A stretch of DNA of 64,000 nt from Solwaraspora sp. WMMA2065 (lineage in GTDB: Bacteria > Actinomycetota > Actinomycetes > Mycobacteriales > Micromonosporaceae), in assembly GCF_030345075.1 (NCBI RefSeq), contig NZ_CP128361.1, forward strand, positions 310,001-374,000, in the 5' to 3' direction. This document shows, in pieces, positions 38,205-49,215 of this stretch (within the stretch, counting starts at the first letter, position 1; every line of letters starts with the position of its first letter). Both the position numbers and the translations under genes were made by a program. Under the pieces are notes generated by a model. That model was not told the origin of the DNA. It was given only the letters and a program-made list of their open reading frames with translations, and made no database searches.

Positions 38205-38783
38205 ATGGCGGGTCCAGACGGCGTGGCTGTGCAACGGCCCGTCGGTGACGGTCCGGGACCGCCCGGCGACGCCGGTCCCAACCCGGACGATCACTCCCAC
38301 TATCACCAGCAGTACGCGTACCAGCCGCAGGCCCAACCGGACCGGTTCACCCGCCTGGTCAACCGGCTGTGGGCGCGGTCGCCGCGCTGGCTGGCCCCGT
38401 TGGCGGTGCTCGGCTGCATCGGCGCGGCCGCCGGCTACACGGTGATCACCGATCCGACGACCAGCAGCGCGGAGGCGGCACCCAGTTGCCTGCTGAAACT
38501 GACCACCGGGCTGGACTGCCCGGGCTGCGGCGGGACCCGGGCGGTCTGGTATCTGCTCAACGGTGATCTCGGCGCTGCCGCCCGGCACCACCTGCTGGTG
38601 GTCTTCGCCGTTCCGTTCCTGCTCTACGTCTACCTGGCCTGGGTCGGCCAGCAGCTGTTCCGCTGGCGGTTGCCGCAGTTGTCGCTCAGCCCGACGGCGG
38701 TCGGCTGGTCGCTGGGCGTCTGGCTGGCGTTCTCGGTGCTGCGCAACCTGCCGTGGGAGCCGTTCAGCTGGTTCTACGTCTGA
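38205..38783 (+). CDS. DUF2752 membrane protein
   Basis: 192 residues. The signature CLLKLTTGLDCPGCGGTRAVWYLLNGDLGAA marks DUF2752. Three hydrophobic helices are visible: about 61-80, 125-148 and 160-178. The first 50 residues are cytoplasmic-like and rich in His, Tyr and Gln (HSHYHQQYAYQPQAQP). Function unknown; the Cys pair resembles a metal or thiol site. GGGAGG lies upstream of the ATG and TACGGT at 38168-38173 may be its -10. Confidence 0.88.
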   Translation: MAGPDGVAVQRPVGDGPGPPGDAGPNPDDHSHYHQQYAYQPQAQPDRFTRLVNRLWARSPRWLAPLAVLGCIGAAAGYTVITDPTTSSAEAAPSCLLKLTTGLDCPGCGGTRAVWYLLNGDLGAAARHHLLVVFAVPFLLYVYLAWVGQQLFRWRLPQLSLSPTAVGWSLGVWLAFSVLRNLPWEPFSWFYV

Positions 38784-38863
38784 CCACTGCGGCCGCCCTG
38801 CGGGCGGCCGGTGGTCGGCCCGCCCGATGGACGCCGTGTTTGCCCGTGATACCGGCCGGCAAC

Positions 38864-38869
38864 TAGAGT
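38864..38869 (+). promoter_or_regulatory. -10 element (TAGAGT) of leaderless thyX
   Basis: TAGAGT ends 7 nt before the thyX ATG at 38877; no ribosome site is present. Confidence 0.65.
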
Positions 38870-38876
38870 CCGAGAA

Positions 38877-39632
38877 ATGTCGGAAATCGTGTCGCCGCAG
38901 GTCACGCTGATCGCCTGGACCCAGTTCCAGCCGCCCGCCGACGTCGACTGGTCGACCGACGCCGACGGTGGTCAAGCCTTGGCCGAGTTCGCTGGCCGGG
39001 CCTGCTACCAGTCGTGGCGCAAGCCCAACCCGGCGACCGCCACCAACGCCGGCTACCTGCGACACATCCTGGACAGTGGGCACCTGTCGGTGCTGGAGCA
39101 TGGCAGTGTCACGTTCTACCTGACCGGGATCTCCCGGTCGCTGACCCATGAGCTGATCCGGCACCGGCACTTCTCCTACTCCCAGCTGTCCCAGCGGTAC
39201 GTGCCGGAGCGCGACGCGGCCATGGTCGAGCCGGCGGTGATCGCCGAGGATCCCGAGCTGCACCGGCAGTTCGTCGCCGCCGCCGAGGCGAGCGTGCGGG
39301 CCTACACCGAGCTGCTGGAGGGTCTGGAGAAGCGGTTCGTCGACGAACCCAACCCGACGCTGCGCCGCAAGCAGGCCCGGCAGGCGGCTCGGGCGGTGCT
39401 GCCGAACGCCACCGAAACCCGGATCGTGGTCACCGGCAACTACCGGGCCTGGCGGCACTTCATCGGGATGCGGGCCACCGAGCACGCCGACGTGGAGATC
39501 CGCGACCTGGCGGTGGAGTGCCTGCGGCAGTTGCAGCGGGTGGCGCCGAGCGTCTTCGCCGACTTCGAGATCCGCCGGTTGCCGGACGGCAGCGAGGTCG
39601 CCGCGAGCCCGTACACCCGGCAGGGGGAATAG
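38877..39632 (+). CDS. thyX: FAD-dependent thymidylate synthase ThyX
   Basis: 251 residues. Makes dTMP from dUMP using FADH2 and methylene-tetrahydrofolate. The defining RHRX7S motif is complete at 95-105 ([11 protein letters not shown]) and continues [14 protein letters not shown]. The C-terminal region contains [20 protein letters not shown], the substrate-binding part. thyX next to dapA is the common actinobacterial order. Leaderless-type -10 upstream. Confidence 0.96.
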   Translation: MSEIVSPQVTLIAWTQFQPPADVDWSTDADGGQALAEFAGRACYQSWRKPNPATATNAGYLRHILDSGHLSVLEHGSVTFYLTGISRSLTHELIRHRHFSYSQLSQRYVPERDAAMVEPAVIAEDPELHRQFVAAAEASVRAYTELLEGLEKRFVDEPNPTLRRKQARQAARAVLPNATETRIVVTGNYRAWRHFIGMRATEHADVEIRDLAVECLRQLQRVAPSVFADFEIRRLPDGSEVAASPYTRQGE

Positions 39633-39680
39633 GCCACCGGCCCGTACCACCAGCGCTGAGAACGCGGTGCGGCCGTCCGA

Positions 39681-39686
39681 TAGGTT
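39681..39686 (+). promoter_or_regulatory. -10 element (TAGGTT) of leaderless dapA
   Basis: TAGGTT ends 6 nt before the ATG at 39693. The same hexamer and spacing precede dapB, the next enzyme in the pathway. Confidence 0.65.
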
Positions 39687-39692
39687 GTCCGT

Positions 39693-40612
39693 ATGACGCA
39701 GCACCACCTAGCCGGTCCCGGGGCGGGGACACCGACCCCGTTCGGGCGACTCCTGACCGCCATGGTCACCCCGATGAACGACGACGGCTCGCTCGACCTC
39801 GACGGCGCCGCCCGGCTGGCCAGCTACCTGGTCGACGAGCAGGCCAACGACGCCCTGGTGATCAGCGGCACCACCGGCGAGTCGCCGACCACCACCGATG
39901 CCGAGAAGGAGCAGCTGCTCCGGGCCGTCATCGACGCGGTCGGGGACCGGGCCCGGGTGGTCGCCGGTGTCGGCACCAACGACACCCGGCACACGGTCGA
40001 GTTGGCGGTCGCCGCCGAGAAGGTCGGCGCGCACGGGCTGCTGGTGGTCGCGCCGTACTACAACAAGCCGCCGCAGGCCGGGGTGGTCCGGCACTTCACC
40101 GAGGTTGCCGACGCGACCGGGCTGCCGGTGATGGCGTACGACATCCCGCACCGCACCGGCATCGCGATGAGCAGTGAGACGCTGGCCCGGCTCGGCGAGC
40201 ACGAGCGGATCGTCGCGGTCAAGGACGCCAAGGGCGACCTGGCCGCCACCTCCTGGGTGACCGGCCGCACCGACCTGGCGTACTACTGCGGTGACGACGC
40301 GCTCACCCTGCCGACGCTGGCGATCGGCGGGGTCGGACTGGTCGGCACCTCGACCCACCTGACCGGTGCGCTGACCAAGCAGATGATTGAGGCGTACGTC
40401 GCCGGCGAGCACGCCGCCGCGCTGGCCCTGCACCGCCGGTTGCTGCCGCTGTTCACCGGCATCTTCCGCAGCCCCGGCACGATCCTGGTCAAGGCGGCGC
40501 TCGGGGTGCTCGACCTGCCCGCCGGTCCGGTGCGCTCGCCACTGGTCGAGGCCACCGACGCCGAGCTGGACCAGTTGCGGGCCGACTGCGCCGACGCCGG
40601 ACTGGAGCTGCC

Positions 40613-40616
<4 letters not shown>
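39693..40616 (+). CDS. dapA: 4-hydroxy-tetrahydrodipicolinate synthase
   Basis: 307 residues. Condenses pyruvate with aspartate semialdehyde, the first committed step of DAP/lysine synthesis. The Schiff-base Lys177 lies in IVAVKDAKGDL; ISGTTGESPTTT and VVAPYYNKPPQAG form the active-site loops. Normal length after a short N-terminal extension. The stop overlaps the GTG of RNase J, so the two are translationally coupled. Confidence 0.96.
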
Positions 40617-42301
<1,685 letters not shown>

Positions 42302-42360
42302 AGACGTCCTGAGGCCCGCCGGGGCTGACCGGGCGGCCGGCCGGCGGGCATACTGGTCGG

Positions 42361-42375
42361 ACAGTTACCCACTGT
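42361..42375. promoter_or_regulatory. Inverted repeat ACAGT-TACCC-ACTGT upstream of the XRE gene
   Basis: 5-bp arms around a 5-nt centre, ending 18 nt before the GTG at 42394. Position fits an autoregulatory operator of the XRE/DUF5753 protein; not tested. Confidence 0.4.
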
Positions 42376-42393
42376 CGTGACGAGAAGGCTGGC

Positions 42394-43311
42394 GTGCCAG
42401 GCGATCCCGGCTCCGGTGAGTCCCCTGCGGCGGCGCGGCGCAGGCTCCGACTCGCGCTGCGTCGCGCCCGCGAGTCGGCCGGGCTGACCCAGGGCAAGGT
42501 GGCGGACGCCCTCGACTGGTCGGTCTCCAAGGTCAACCGGATCGAGAAGGGCAGCGTCTCGGTCTCGACCACCGATCTGCGGGCCCTGCTGGAGTTGTAC
42601 GGCGTGGTGGACGCCGACCGGGCCGGGCGGCTGCTGCGCGACGCCCGTACCTCCCGGTTGCGGGGCTGGTGGGACGAGCCGCGCTACCGGGAGCACCTGA
42701 CTCCGGCGATGCTGCAGCTGCTGCAGTTGGAGGGCGAGGCCAGCGCCATCCGGGTGTTCCAGCCGACGTTGATCCCGGGCCTGCTGCAGACCCGCGAGTA
42801 CGGCGAGTTCGTGTTGAACTTCTGGCGCAGCGAGCTGCCGGAGGCCGACCGCGCGCTGCGGCTCGAGGCCCGGCTGCGTCGCCGTGACCAGGTGCTGGAC
42901 CGGCCCGATCCGCCGGAGTTCCACCTGGTGCTGGACGAGTCGGTGCTGTGGCGCACGATCGGCGGGCCGCGGGTGATGGTCGGGCAGTTCGCCGCCCTGC
43001 TACGGGTGGCGCGGCGACCGAACGTGCGGGTGCGGATCGTGCCGTTCGCCGACGCGGCGATCATGGCGATGCTGGCACCGTTCACGCTGCTCGACTTCGG
43101 TGACGAGGAGAACGCGCTGCTCTACCGCGAGGGCATCCTGCTGGACGAGATCGTCCACGCGGCGCAGCGGATCGGCCGGCACCGCGACTACTTCGCGCAC
43201 ATCTGGGACTCGGCCCACGACGAGGCGACCTCGGCCCGGTTGATCACCGAGCGGACGGCGACGTTGTCCGCCGATCTGCCGGTCGCGGAGGCCCCGTCCG
43301 TCGGTGGGTGA
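42394..43311 (+). CDS. XRE-family regulator with DUF5753
   Basis: 305 residues: an N-terminal HTH (LRLALRRARESAGLTQGKVADALDWSVSKVNRIEKG) and the DUF5753 domain (about 105-285: FQPTLIPGLLQTREYGEFVL, LRRRDQVLDRPDPPEFHLVLDESVL, VPFADAAIMAMLAPFTLLDF). These proteins are greatly expanded in Streptomyces and relatives and usually sit beside a small DUF397 gene, as here. Related pairs have been discussed as toxin-antitoxin-like or developmental regulators (BldB/AbaA-type neighbourhoods). GAAGG precedes the GTG. Confidence 0.92.
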   Translation: MPGDPGSGESPAAARRRLRLALRRARESAGLTQGKVADALDWSVSKVNRIEKGSVSVSTTDLRALLELYGVVDADRAGRLLRDARTSRLRGWWDEPRYREHLTPAMLQLLQLEGEASAIRVFQPTLIPGLLQTREYGEFVLNFWRSELPEADRALRLEARLRRRDQVLDRPDPPEFHLVLDESVLWRTIGGPRVMVGQFAALLRVARRPNVRVRIVPFADAAIMAMLAPFTLLDFGDEENALLYREGILLDEIVHAAQRIGRHRDYFAHIWDSAHDEATSARLITERTATLSADLPVAEAPSVGG

Positions 43312-43357
43312 GTTCCGGTCGCGTATCGGCCGGGCCAGCTGCCGCGTTAACCAGGCA

Positions 43358-43377
43358 AATGCCGAATAGTCGGCATT
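43358..43377. promoter_or_regulatory. Inverted repeat AATGCCGA-ATAG-TCGGCATT before the DUF397 gene
   Basis: Perfect 8-bp arms with a 4-nt centre, 24 nt before the ATG at 43401. A likely operator for the adjacent XRE regulator. A matching half-site TCGGCAT occurs again at about 43687 upstream of the protease gene. Confidence 0.5.
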
Positions 43378-43400
43378 AAGTCTGAAGCGGAGAAAAGACT

Positions 43401-43598
43401 ATGATGCGGACATATCGCGGCTGGTGGCGGAGCAGCCGGTGTGACACCAACGCGTGCCTGGAAGCTACCGTGACCGCCTCCGGTGACGTGGCGCTGCGCG
43501 ACTCGGCCGAGCCGGACGGGCCCTGGCTGGACGTCGACCGGCAGCAGTGGCGACGGTTCCTGCGCGGCGTCAACCGGGGCGACTTCGCCGGCCGGTAG
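43401..43598 (+). CDS. DUF397 small protein
   Basis: 65 residues. DUF397 pattern: GWWRSSRCDTNACLEATV, then VALRDSAEPDGPWLDVDRQQWRRFLRGV. Such proteins accompany XRE/DUF5753 regulators and are thought to be their small partners. Two adjacent ATGs are possible starts. GGAGA lies about 10 nt upstream. A strong palindrome precedes the gene. Confidence 0.9.
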   Translation: MMRTYRGWWRSSRCDTNACLEATVTASGDVALRDSAEPDGPWLDVDRQQWRRFLRGVNRGDFAGR

Positions 43599-43774
43599 GA
43601 GGCGGGTGGAGGCCGCCTCCCACCGACTCGGCCGACACCTGGTACGTGACGCGGCCCCGGGCGGTTCATCAACCCGGCTGTGACATTCGGCATCCGGGCC
43701 GGCCGATCCATCGACCGGCGCCCTCCGTACCACCTGTCGGCGTCCATCCGACGCCAACGGCAGAGGAGGTAAGG

Positions 43775-45352
43775 ATGCGACGCCGACGAATCGTTACCGC
43801 CGGAATCACCGTCGCCGCGGTCGGGCTGCTCGCCGGGGTGACCCTGCCGGCCGTGGCCGGCGACGACCCGACCGACGGCGACGTCGCCACCGGTCAGCCG
43901 GCCGGTACGGACGGCCAGCCGGCCGCCGCGCACGACGACCTCGTCGCCGCGCTGCGTCGCGACCTCGGCGTCAGTGCGGCGGACGCCCGGACCCGGCTGG
44001 CCACCGAACGCTGGGCCACCCGTACCGTCGACGTTCTGCGGGCCGACCTCGACGCGGCGTACGCGGGCGCGTGGATCAGCCAGGACGGTGCCGACCTCGT
44101 CGTCGCGGTGACCGACCCCGCACAGCTGGGCCGGGTCCGCGCCGCCGGTGCCGAGGCCCGCCTGGTGGCCCGCAGCCAGCAGCAGTTGACCGGCGTGAAG
44201 GAAAGCCTGGACCGGGTGGGTGACGCCGCCAGCCCCGACCTGGCCGGCTGGTACGTCGACCTGGCCGACAACACCGTGGTGCTGCTCGCCCGGCCCGGAG
44301 CCCAGCCCGCTGCCCGGGACTTCGCCGCCGCCGCCGGAGTGCCGGCCGACGCGGTCCGGGTGGACGCCACCGACGAGGCGCCGGTGCCGCTGTTCGACGT
44401 CCGCGGCGGCGATCCCTACTTCATCGGTGCCGGCGGCCGGTGCTCGGTCGGCTTCTCCGTAATCGGCGGCTTCGTCACCGCCGGGCACTGCGGCCGCCCC
44501 GGCGACACCACCACCGGGTTCAACCGGCAGGCGCAGGGCGTGTTCCAGGCGTCGTCGTTCCCCGGCGACGACTGGGCGTTCGTCGCGGTCGACGACGACT
44601 GGACGCCGCAGCCGGTGGTCAACGACTTCAACGGCAACAACCTGCCGGTCGCCGGCAGCGTGGAGGCGCCGGTCGGGGCCAGCATCTGCCGTTCCGGGTC
44701 CACCACCGGGACCCGGTGCGGCGTGATCCGGGCCAAGGACGTCACGGTCAACTACCCGGAGGGTGCGGTCAGCGGGCTGACCCGCACCGACGTCTGCGCC
44801 GAACCCGGCGACTCCGGCGGTGCCTGGCTCTCCGGCGACCAGGCGCAGGGCGTGACCTCGGGCGGCTCCGGCAACTGCCGCACCGGTGGCGTCACATTCT
44901 TCCAGCCGCTGGCCGAGATCCTGCAGGTCAACAACCTGACCCTGGTCACCACTGAGGACGGTGCGACCCCGCCGAGCGGCGTGCCGACCGCCGTACCGAC
45001 GGTCGCGCCGACCCAGCCGGCGGACCCGCCGCAGAGTCCCTGCGCCGACCACCCGGTGCTGCGCGACGGCGAGCTGAACCGGGTCGGTGACCGGCAGACC
45101 CAGCCGGACGGAAGGTTCTTCCGGGCCGGTGCCGGCCGGCACACCGCCTGCCTGCAGGCACCGGCCGGCGCGGCCTTCGGGCTCGCGCTGCAACGCTTCA
45201 CCGCCGACGGCTGGCGCACGGTCGCCCGGGGCGACCGCGCCGGTGCCACGATGACCCGGTTGAACTTCTCCGGACCCGCCGGTGCCTACCGGTACCGGGT
45301 GCAGTCCGGTCGGGGCGTGGGTGGCTACCTCCTCGGGTTCTCGGTGAACTGA
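43775..45352 (+). CDS. Secreted S1 family serine protease (streptogrisin/alpha-lytic type) with pro-region and C-terminal domain
   Basis: 525 residues. Signal peptide (RRRRIVTAGITVAAVGLLAGVTLPAVAG), an alpha-lytic-type pro-region to about 205, then a chymotrypsin-like protease with the triad His238 (TAGHC), Asp266 (DDWAF) and Ser347 (PGDSGGAWLSG); cysteines flank these positions as in streptogrisins. A Thr/Pro linker (about 405-425) leads to a PPC-like beta domain of about 100 residues. AGGAGGT precedes the ATG. A strong hairpin follows the stop. Extracellular scavenging protease is the likely role. Confidence 0.93.
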   Translation: MRRRRIVTAGITVAAVGLLAGVTLPAVAGDDPTDGDVATGQPAGTDGQPAAAHDDLVAALRRDLGVSAADARTRLATERWATRTVDVLRADLDAAYAGAWISQDGADLVVAVTDPAQLGRVRAAGAEARLVARSQQQLTGVKESLDRVGDAASPDLAGWYVDLADNTVVLLARPGAQPAARDFAAAAGVPADAVRVDATDEAPVPLFDVRGGDPYFIGAGGRCSVGFSVIGGFVTAGHCGRPGDTTTGFNRQAQGVFQASSFPGDDWAFVAVDDDWTPQPVVNDFNGNNLPVAGSVEAPVGASICRSGSTTGTRCGVIRAKDVTVNYPEGAVSGLTRTDVCAEPGDSGGAWLSGDQAQGVTSGGSGNCRTGGVTFFQPLAEILQVNNLTLVTTEDGATPPSGVPTAVPTVAPTQPADPPQSPCADHPVLRDGELNRVGDRQTQPDGRFFRAGAGRHTACLQAPAGAAFGLALQRFTADGWRTVARGDRAGATMTRLNFSGPAGAYRYRVQSGRGVGGYLLGFSVN

Positions 45353-45364
45353 CCGCCACCCGCC

Positions 45365-45402
45365 GCGCCGTCCCCGGGGACCGCCCTCCCCGGGGACGGC
45401 GC
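45365..45402 (+). terminator. Hairpin terminator after the S1 protease gene
   Basis: 16-bp perfect stem (45365-45380 with 45387-45402) and a 6-nt loop CCGCCC, 12 nt after the stop. No T-tract. Confidence 0.8.
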
Positions 45403-45482
45403 ACACCCACGTCCCGCCGCTGAGTACGCGTACCCTGTCAGCCGTCAACCGGCGCTCGTAGCCTGGCCTACGGGAGGTCACG

Positions 45483-45857
45483 ATGGGCTACGAGTTGCTG
45501 ACCGTCGTCATCCTGGCGGCACACTTCGGGTTCCTCGCCTACCTGGCGGTCGGCGGTTTCCTGGCCTGGCGGTGGCCGCGGACGATCTGGCTGCATCTCA
45601 CCGCGGCGGGCTGGGGGGTGCTGGTGGTCGCGGCCAACCTGAGCTGCCCGCTCACCGTCGCTGAGCACTGGTCCCGCCGCCGGGCCGGCCAGGCCGGCTT
45701 CGACGAGGGGTTCGTCGAGCGCTACCTGACCGGAGTGATCTACCCCGACCAGTACGCCTGGGCGGCCCGGCTGGCGCTGGCCACGGTCGTCGTGGCCAGC
45801 TGGGCCGGGGTGCTCAGGGCAGTTCGGCGACGGCGTCGGCGAACTGCGCCCCGGTGA
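45483..45857 (+). CDS. DUF2784 membrane protein
   Basis: 124 residues with three or four hydrophobic helices (LLTVVILAAHFGFLAYLAVGGFLAW; IWLHLTAAGWGVLVVAANLSCPLTVAEHWS; ARLALATVVVASWAGVLRAV). H-F-x-F and NLSCPLTVAE-x-W are DUF2784 signatures. Function unknown. GGGAGGT precedes the ATG and TAGCCT at 45459-45464 may be its -10. Its last 44 nt overlap the convergent TPR-YbjN gene. Confidence 0.9.
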   Translation: MGYELLTVVILAAHFGFLAYLAVGGFLAWRWPRTIWLHLTAAGWGVLVVAANLSCPLTVAEHWSRRRAGQAGFDEGFVERYLTGVIYPDQYAWAARLALATVVVASWAGVLRAVRRRRRRTAPR

Positions 45858-47388
45858 TGACCGCCGCGTTCACCAGCGCGGCGAGCTGCGCCCCGCTGAC
45901 CCCGTACGCCAGGTCGGTGCTCACGTCGCCGGCCAGGATCAGCTCGCCGGAACCAGTGTCGTGCACGTAGGCCTTCGGCAGCAGCCGGTCGTGGTTCCAC
46001 GAGTTGCAGAACCGGTACGCCTCGGCCAGCCGGTCCGCCGGCAGCCGCCGGTCGGCCAGCACCCGGCTGTGCAGCACCCGCTGCTGCTCGCCGAGCCGTT
46101 CGAAGTGGATCACCGCATGTCCCCACTTGCCGCCGACCACTCCGCTGTCATCGACGAAGTACCGGTCGCCGCGTTCGTTGAGCGCCGCCGTGATGCCCTC
46201 CAGAGTCAACGGCGAGACCACGTCCGGGCTGCCGCCCGCCGGCGGTACGCCGACCTCGCCGCCGGTGGCCGGCGGCTGATCGGCCGGTAGCTCGACGGTG
46301 TCGGTCAGCGGCTCGGCGGCCAGCCAGTCGGTGATCCGACGCGACTGGTGGTCGGTGCCGTTGCGGGCGTCGAACCGGCCCGCCAGCTCGGTGGCGGTGG
46401 CGGCCAGCTGCGCGCCGAGCGCGGCCATCGGCAGGTCGGCGGCCGGCCGGCCGCCGTACTCCGGCCGGTGGATCGTCTCGTCGCCGTGGCCGGCGGCGGC
46501 CGCGAGCCGGCAGACCAGAGCGCCGGCGGCGGCGAACTCCATCGCCGAGGCCTCGTCGTACGGCCGGTCGAGCCACTCCAGATGCTCGGCGAGGATCGCC
46601 AGGCCACGCTGGTGCTGACTGACCAACGCGCAGAACCGCAGATGCTCGGCCAGGTACGGGAAGGCATCACGTTCGTGCCGGTGCCGCCGGTACGCCCGCA
46701 CGTGCGCCTGCGCCGCGTCGGCGTACCGGCCCAGCCGCAGGTACGGCATGATCACCGCGACCAGCGCCTTCTCCGGCTGCTCGGTGCAGCCGACCGCACC
46801 GCTGAGCACCGGTTCGACGATCGCCAGCGCCGCCTCCCACTCACCCCAGCCGGCGAGCAGCTCGGCCTGGCGGGACGGGTCACAGCCGGCGCAGTCGCTG
46901 TTCTCGTCCCGTGGGGCCGTCCGCCACCGGTCCAGCCACTGCCGGGCCTGGGCCTCGTCGCCGACATGGTCGGCTATCTTGCAGCGCAGGTTGTACACCG
47001 CCTGCAGACTCTGCCCACTGGCGGTGAACCGGCGCTCCATGTCGTCCAGCGCGGCCCGGGTCTGCGCCAGACCCACCCGGGGCGTGCCGCGCAGCGTGGC
47101 GACCGCCCACTTGTGGTACCAGCGCAGCAGTTCGGCGTCCCACGGCTCGAACAGCTCCGGGTACCGGTCGAAGGTGCTCAGACACCAGCCGAACGCCGGC
47201 AGCATCCGCCAGCGTTCGGTGTGGTGGTTGTACGTCTCGATCAGCGCCATCCGCGCGTCGAAACCGATCCGTGCCTGCCCGGCCGCGTCGGCGTGCGCGG
47301 CGATCCGTTCCAGCTCGGCGATCTTGCCGTCGCCGTCGGGCAGGTCGGTGGCCTCGTCCAGCGCCTGAACCAGCTCCTCGGCGGTCAC
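45814..47388 (-). CDS. TPR-repeat protein with C-terminal YbjN domain
   Basis: 524 residues. The N-terminal ~370 residues are helical with TPR-like periodicity (ALAIVEPVLSGAVGCTEQPEKALV, LGRYADAAQAHVRAYRRHRH). A Pro/Gly linker leads to a YbjN domain (about 395-520) containing WNHDRLLPKAYVH, shared with the small YbjN protein at 49216. The GTG at 47388 overlaps the htpG-like stop, so translation is coupled. YbjN domains bind partners in ways still poorly known; here the TPR arm may dock the Hsp90-type product, since TPR proteins often bind Hsp90. That pairing is inference. Confidence 0.82.
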   Translation of the reverse strand: MTAEELVQALDEATDLPDGDGKIAELERIAAHADAAGQARIGFDARMALIETYNHHTERWRMLPAFGWCLSTFDRYPELFEPWDAELLRWYHKWAVATLRGTPRVGLAQTRAALDDMERRFTASGQSLQAVYNLRCKIADHVGDEAQARQWLDRWRTAPRDENSDCAGCDPSRQAELLAGWGEWEAALAIVEPVLSGAVGCTEQPEKALVAVIMPYLRLGRYADAAQAHVRAYRRHRHERDAFPYLAEHLRFCALVSQHQRGLAILAEHLEWLDRPYDEASAMEFAAAGALVCRLAAAAGHGDETIHRPEYGGRPAADLPMAALGAQLAATATELAGRFDARNGTDHQSRRITDWLAAEPLTDTVELPADQPPATGGEVGVPPAGGSPDVVSPLTLEGITAALNERGDRYFVDDSGVVGGKWGHAVIHFERLGEQQRVLHSRVLADRRLPADRLAEAYRFCNSWNHDRLLPKAYVHDTGSGELILAGDVSTDLAYGVSGAQLAALVNAAVITGAQFADAVAELP

Positions 47389-49211
47389 GGGGTCTCCTCG
47401 GCGGTGGTGTCCGGCCCGGCGGCCGGATCGGTGAAGGCCCGGTCCAGCAGGGCCAGGAAGGACCGGTTGAGCGCGGCGCTGTCCACCGCCCGCAACGGAT
47501 GGTGACCGGCGAGCAGCGCCTGACCGTACAGTGCCTCGACGGCGTTGCGCAGCGCCGCTCCCGCCGGTTGCCCGGCGAGCCGGCGGATGAGCGGGTGCCG
47601 CCAGTTGAACACCAGCTCCGGTCGGTGGTCGACGTCGACGTCGGCGAACGCGGACAGCACCTCCGACCACAGCTCGTCGGAGCCGGCCACCGCACGGCGC
47701 ACACTGTCCTGCTCGCGGGCGGCCTGGCCGAGGACGTACAGGGCCGGCACCGTGACCGGGTCGAACTGCCGCAGTTGCGGTACGCAGTCCAGCTCGGCCA
47801 GCACCGTGCGGGCGGTGGCCAGGAAGGTCTCCGCCACCGCCAGCTGCCCCGGCGAGAGGGTCTCCAACCGGGCGGCCAGCTCACCGGGGTCCAGCCGGCG
47901 GGTGCGGATCGCCGGGTCCAGCCGGGGCAGGCGCTGCAGGATCTCCGCGTCGTAGGCGTAGCCGGCGTTGACGATCGGCGTACCGGCGGCGGACGCGATC
48001 GCGGCCAGTGACCGGAACTCGTCGACCGTCTCCACGTACCGGATCATCGCCAGATGCTGGCGGAACAGCCGCAGCGGCATCATCCCCCGGCTGGTCTCGA
48101 ACGGCAGCCACGAGTCGACCAGCCGCAGCATCTCGTCGTCGCGGACGGCGAGCGCCTTGACCCCGAGGTGGTGCACCCGCAGGAAAGCGGCGAGCCGTTC
48201 CGGCTGGCTGACCGACAGCTCAAGCAGCCAGCTGCGGATCTGCTCGCCGAGCCCGTCGCGGACCCCGCCGAGCAGGTCGTCCTCGTAGAGCGCCTCGCGG
48301 CTGGCGGTCGGGCGCAGCACGGAGGTGTCGACCACGCAGCGGACGAAGAACGCCCACTCGGGCAGGAGCTTGCTGGCGTCGTCGCTGAGCAGCATCCGTT
48401 TCAGGTAGACCCGGTGACCGCCCTGGCCGACCGTTGACGCCGACGGCAGCACGAAGCCGACGCCGACCAGCCCGGCTTCCGGTACCCGCAGGTCGATCAC
48501 GTCCATCGGTCGGGCACCGAGCAGCGTCGCGCCGTAGTCCAGCAGCGCCTCCCGGCGGGCCGCCGGGTCGGCGTGGACCACCTCCCACGGGGCCTGCGGC
48601 TCGGTCAGCCGGACCGGCTCGCCTCCGGGCGGGCAGAACAGCACCGGGACGTCCAGCAGCCGGGCGTAGTCGCGGACCAGGTCGCGGACCTGGTCGGCGG
48701 CCAGCCAGTGTCCGGCGTCGGCGCGGGGACGCAGCGTGACGGTGGTGCCGACCGAGCCGCGTGCGGCGTCGTCGACCTCGGTGGTGTAGCGCCCGTCGGC
48801 GTACCCAATCCAGCGCACCGCCGGTCCGCCCCGGGCCGAACTGGTCACCACCTCGACGGTGTCGGCGACCATGAAGCACGACAGCAGGCCGATGCCGAAC
48901 TGGCCGAGGAAGTCCTGCCGGGCGAAGCCCAGGTCGTCCCGTTTGGAGGTACGCCCGACGCTGGCCAGGAAGGTGTGCACCTGCGGTTCGGTCAGGCCGA
49001 TGCCGTCGTCGTGCACCCGCAGGCCACCGTCGGCGGTGGGCTCGATCCGGACGGTACCGCCGGCCCAGTCGGGCTCGGCCTCGCGCCGGGCGGTGATCGC
49101 GTCGGTGGCGTTCTGCACCAGCTCCCGGGCGAACACCCGGGGGCTGGCGTACAGGTGGTGGCTGAGCAGGTCGACGATGCCGCGCAGGTCGACCTGGAAA
49201 CGGTGTTCCAT
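47385..49211 (-). CDS. Divergent Hsp90-family chaperone (HtpG-like)
   Basis: 608 residues. The GHKL ATPase site is intact: Glu30 and Asn34 in ARELVQNATDAI, Asp68/69 in RVHDDGIGL, and GQFGIGLLSCF at 103-113. The middle domain has LRPTASREALYED, matching the conserved arginine segment. The C-terminal domain is shorter and less conserved than in E. coli HtpG. This is the divergent actinobacterial Hsp90 type, not the canonical HtpG. It lies 4 nt downstream of a YbjN gene and overlaps the TPR-YbjN gene, in a cassette transcribed away from ftsK. Confidence 0.9.
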   Translation of the reverse strand: MEHRFQVDLRGIVDLLSHHLYASPRVFARELVQNATDAITARREAEPDWAGGTVRIEPTADGGLRVHDDGIGLTEPQVHTFLASVGRTSKRDDLGFARQDFLGQFGIGLLSCFMVADTVEVVTSSARGGPAVRWIGYADGRYTTEVDDAARGSVGTTVTLRPRADAGHWLAADQVRDLVRDYARLLDVPVLFCPPGGEPVRLTEPQAPWEVVHADPAARREALLDYGATLLGARPMDVIDLRVPEAGLVGVGFVLPSASTVGQGGHRVYLKRMLLSDDASKLLPEWAFFVRCVVDTSVLRPTASREALYEDDLLGGVRDGLGEQIRSWLLELSVSQPERLAAFLRVHHLGVKALAVRDDEMLRLVDSWLPFETSRGMMPLRLFRQHLAMIRYVETVDEFRSLAAIASAAGTPIVNAGYAYDAEILQRLPRLDPAIRTRRLDPGELAARLETLSPGQLAVAETFLATARTVLAELDCVPQLRQFDPVTVPALYVLGQAAREQDSVRRAVAGSDELWSEVLSAFADVDVDHRPELVFNWRHPLIRRLAGQPAGAALRNAVEALYGQALLAGHHPLRAVDSAALNRSFLALLDRAFTDPAAGPDTTAEETP

Positions 49212-49215
49212 CCGG

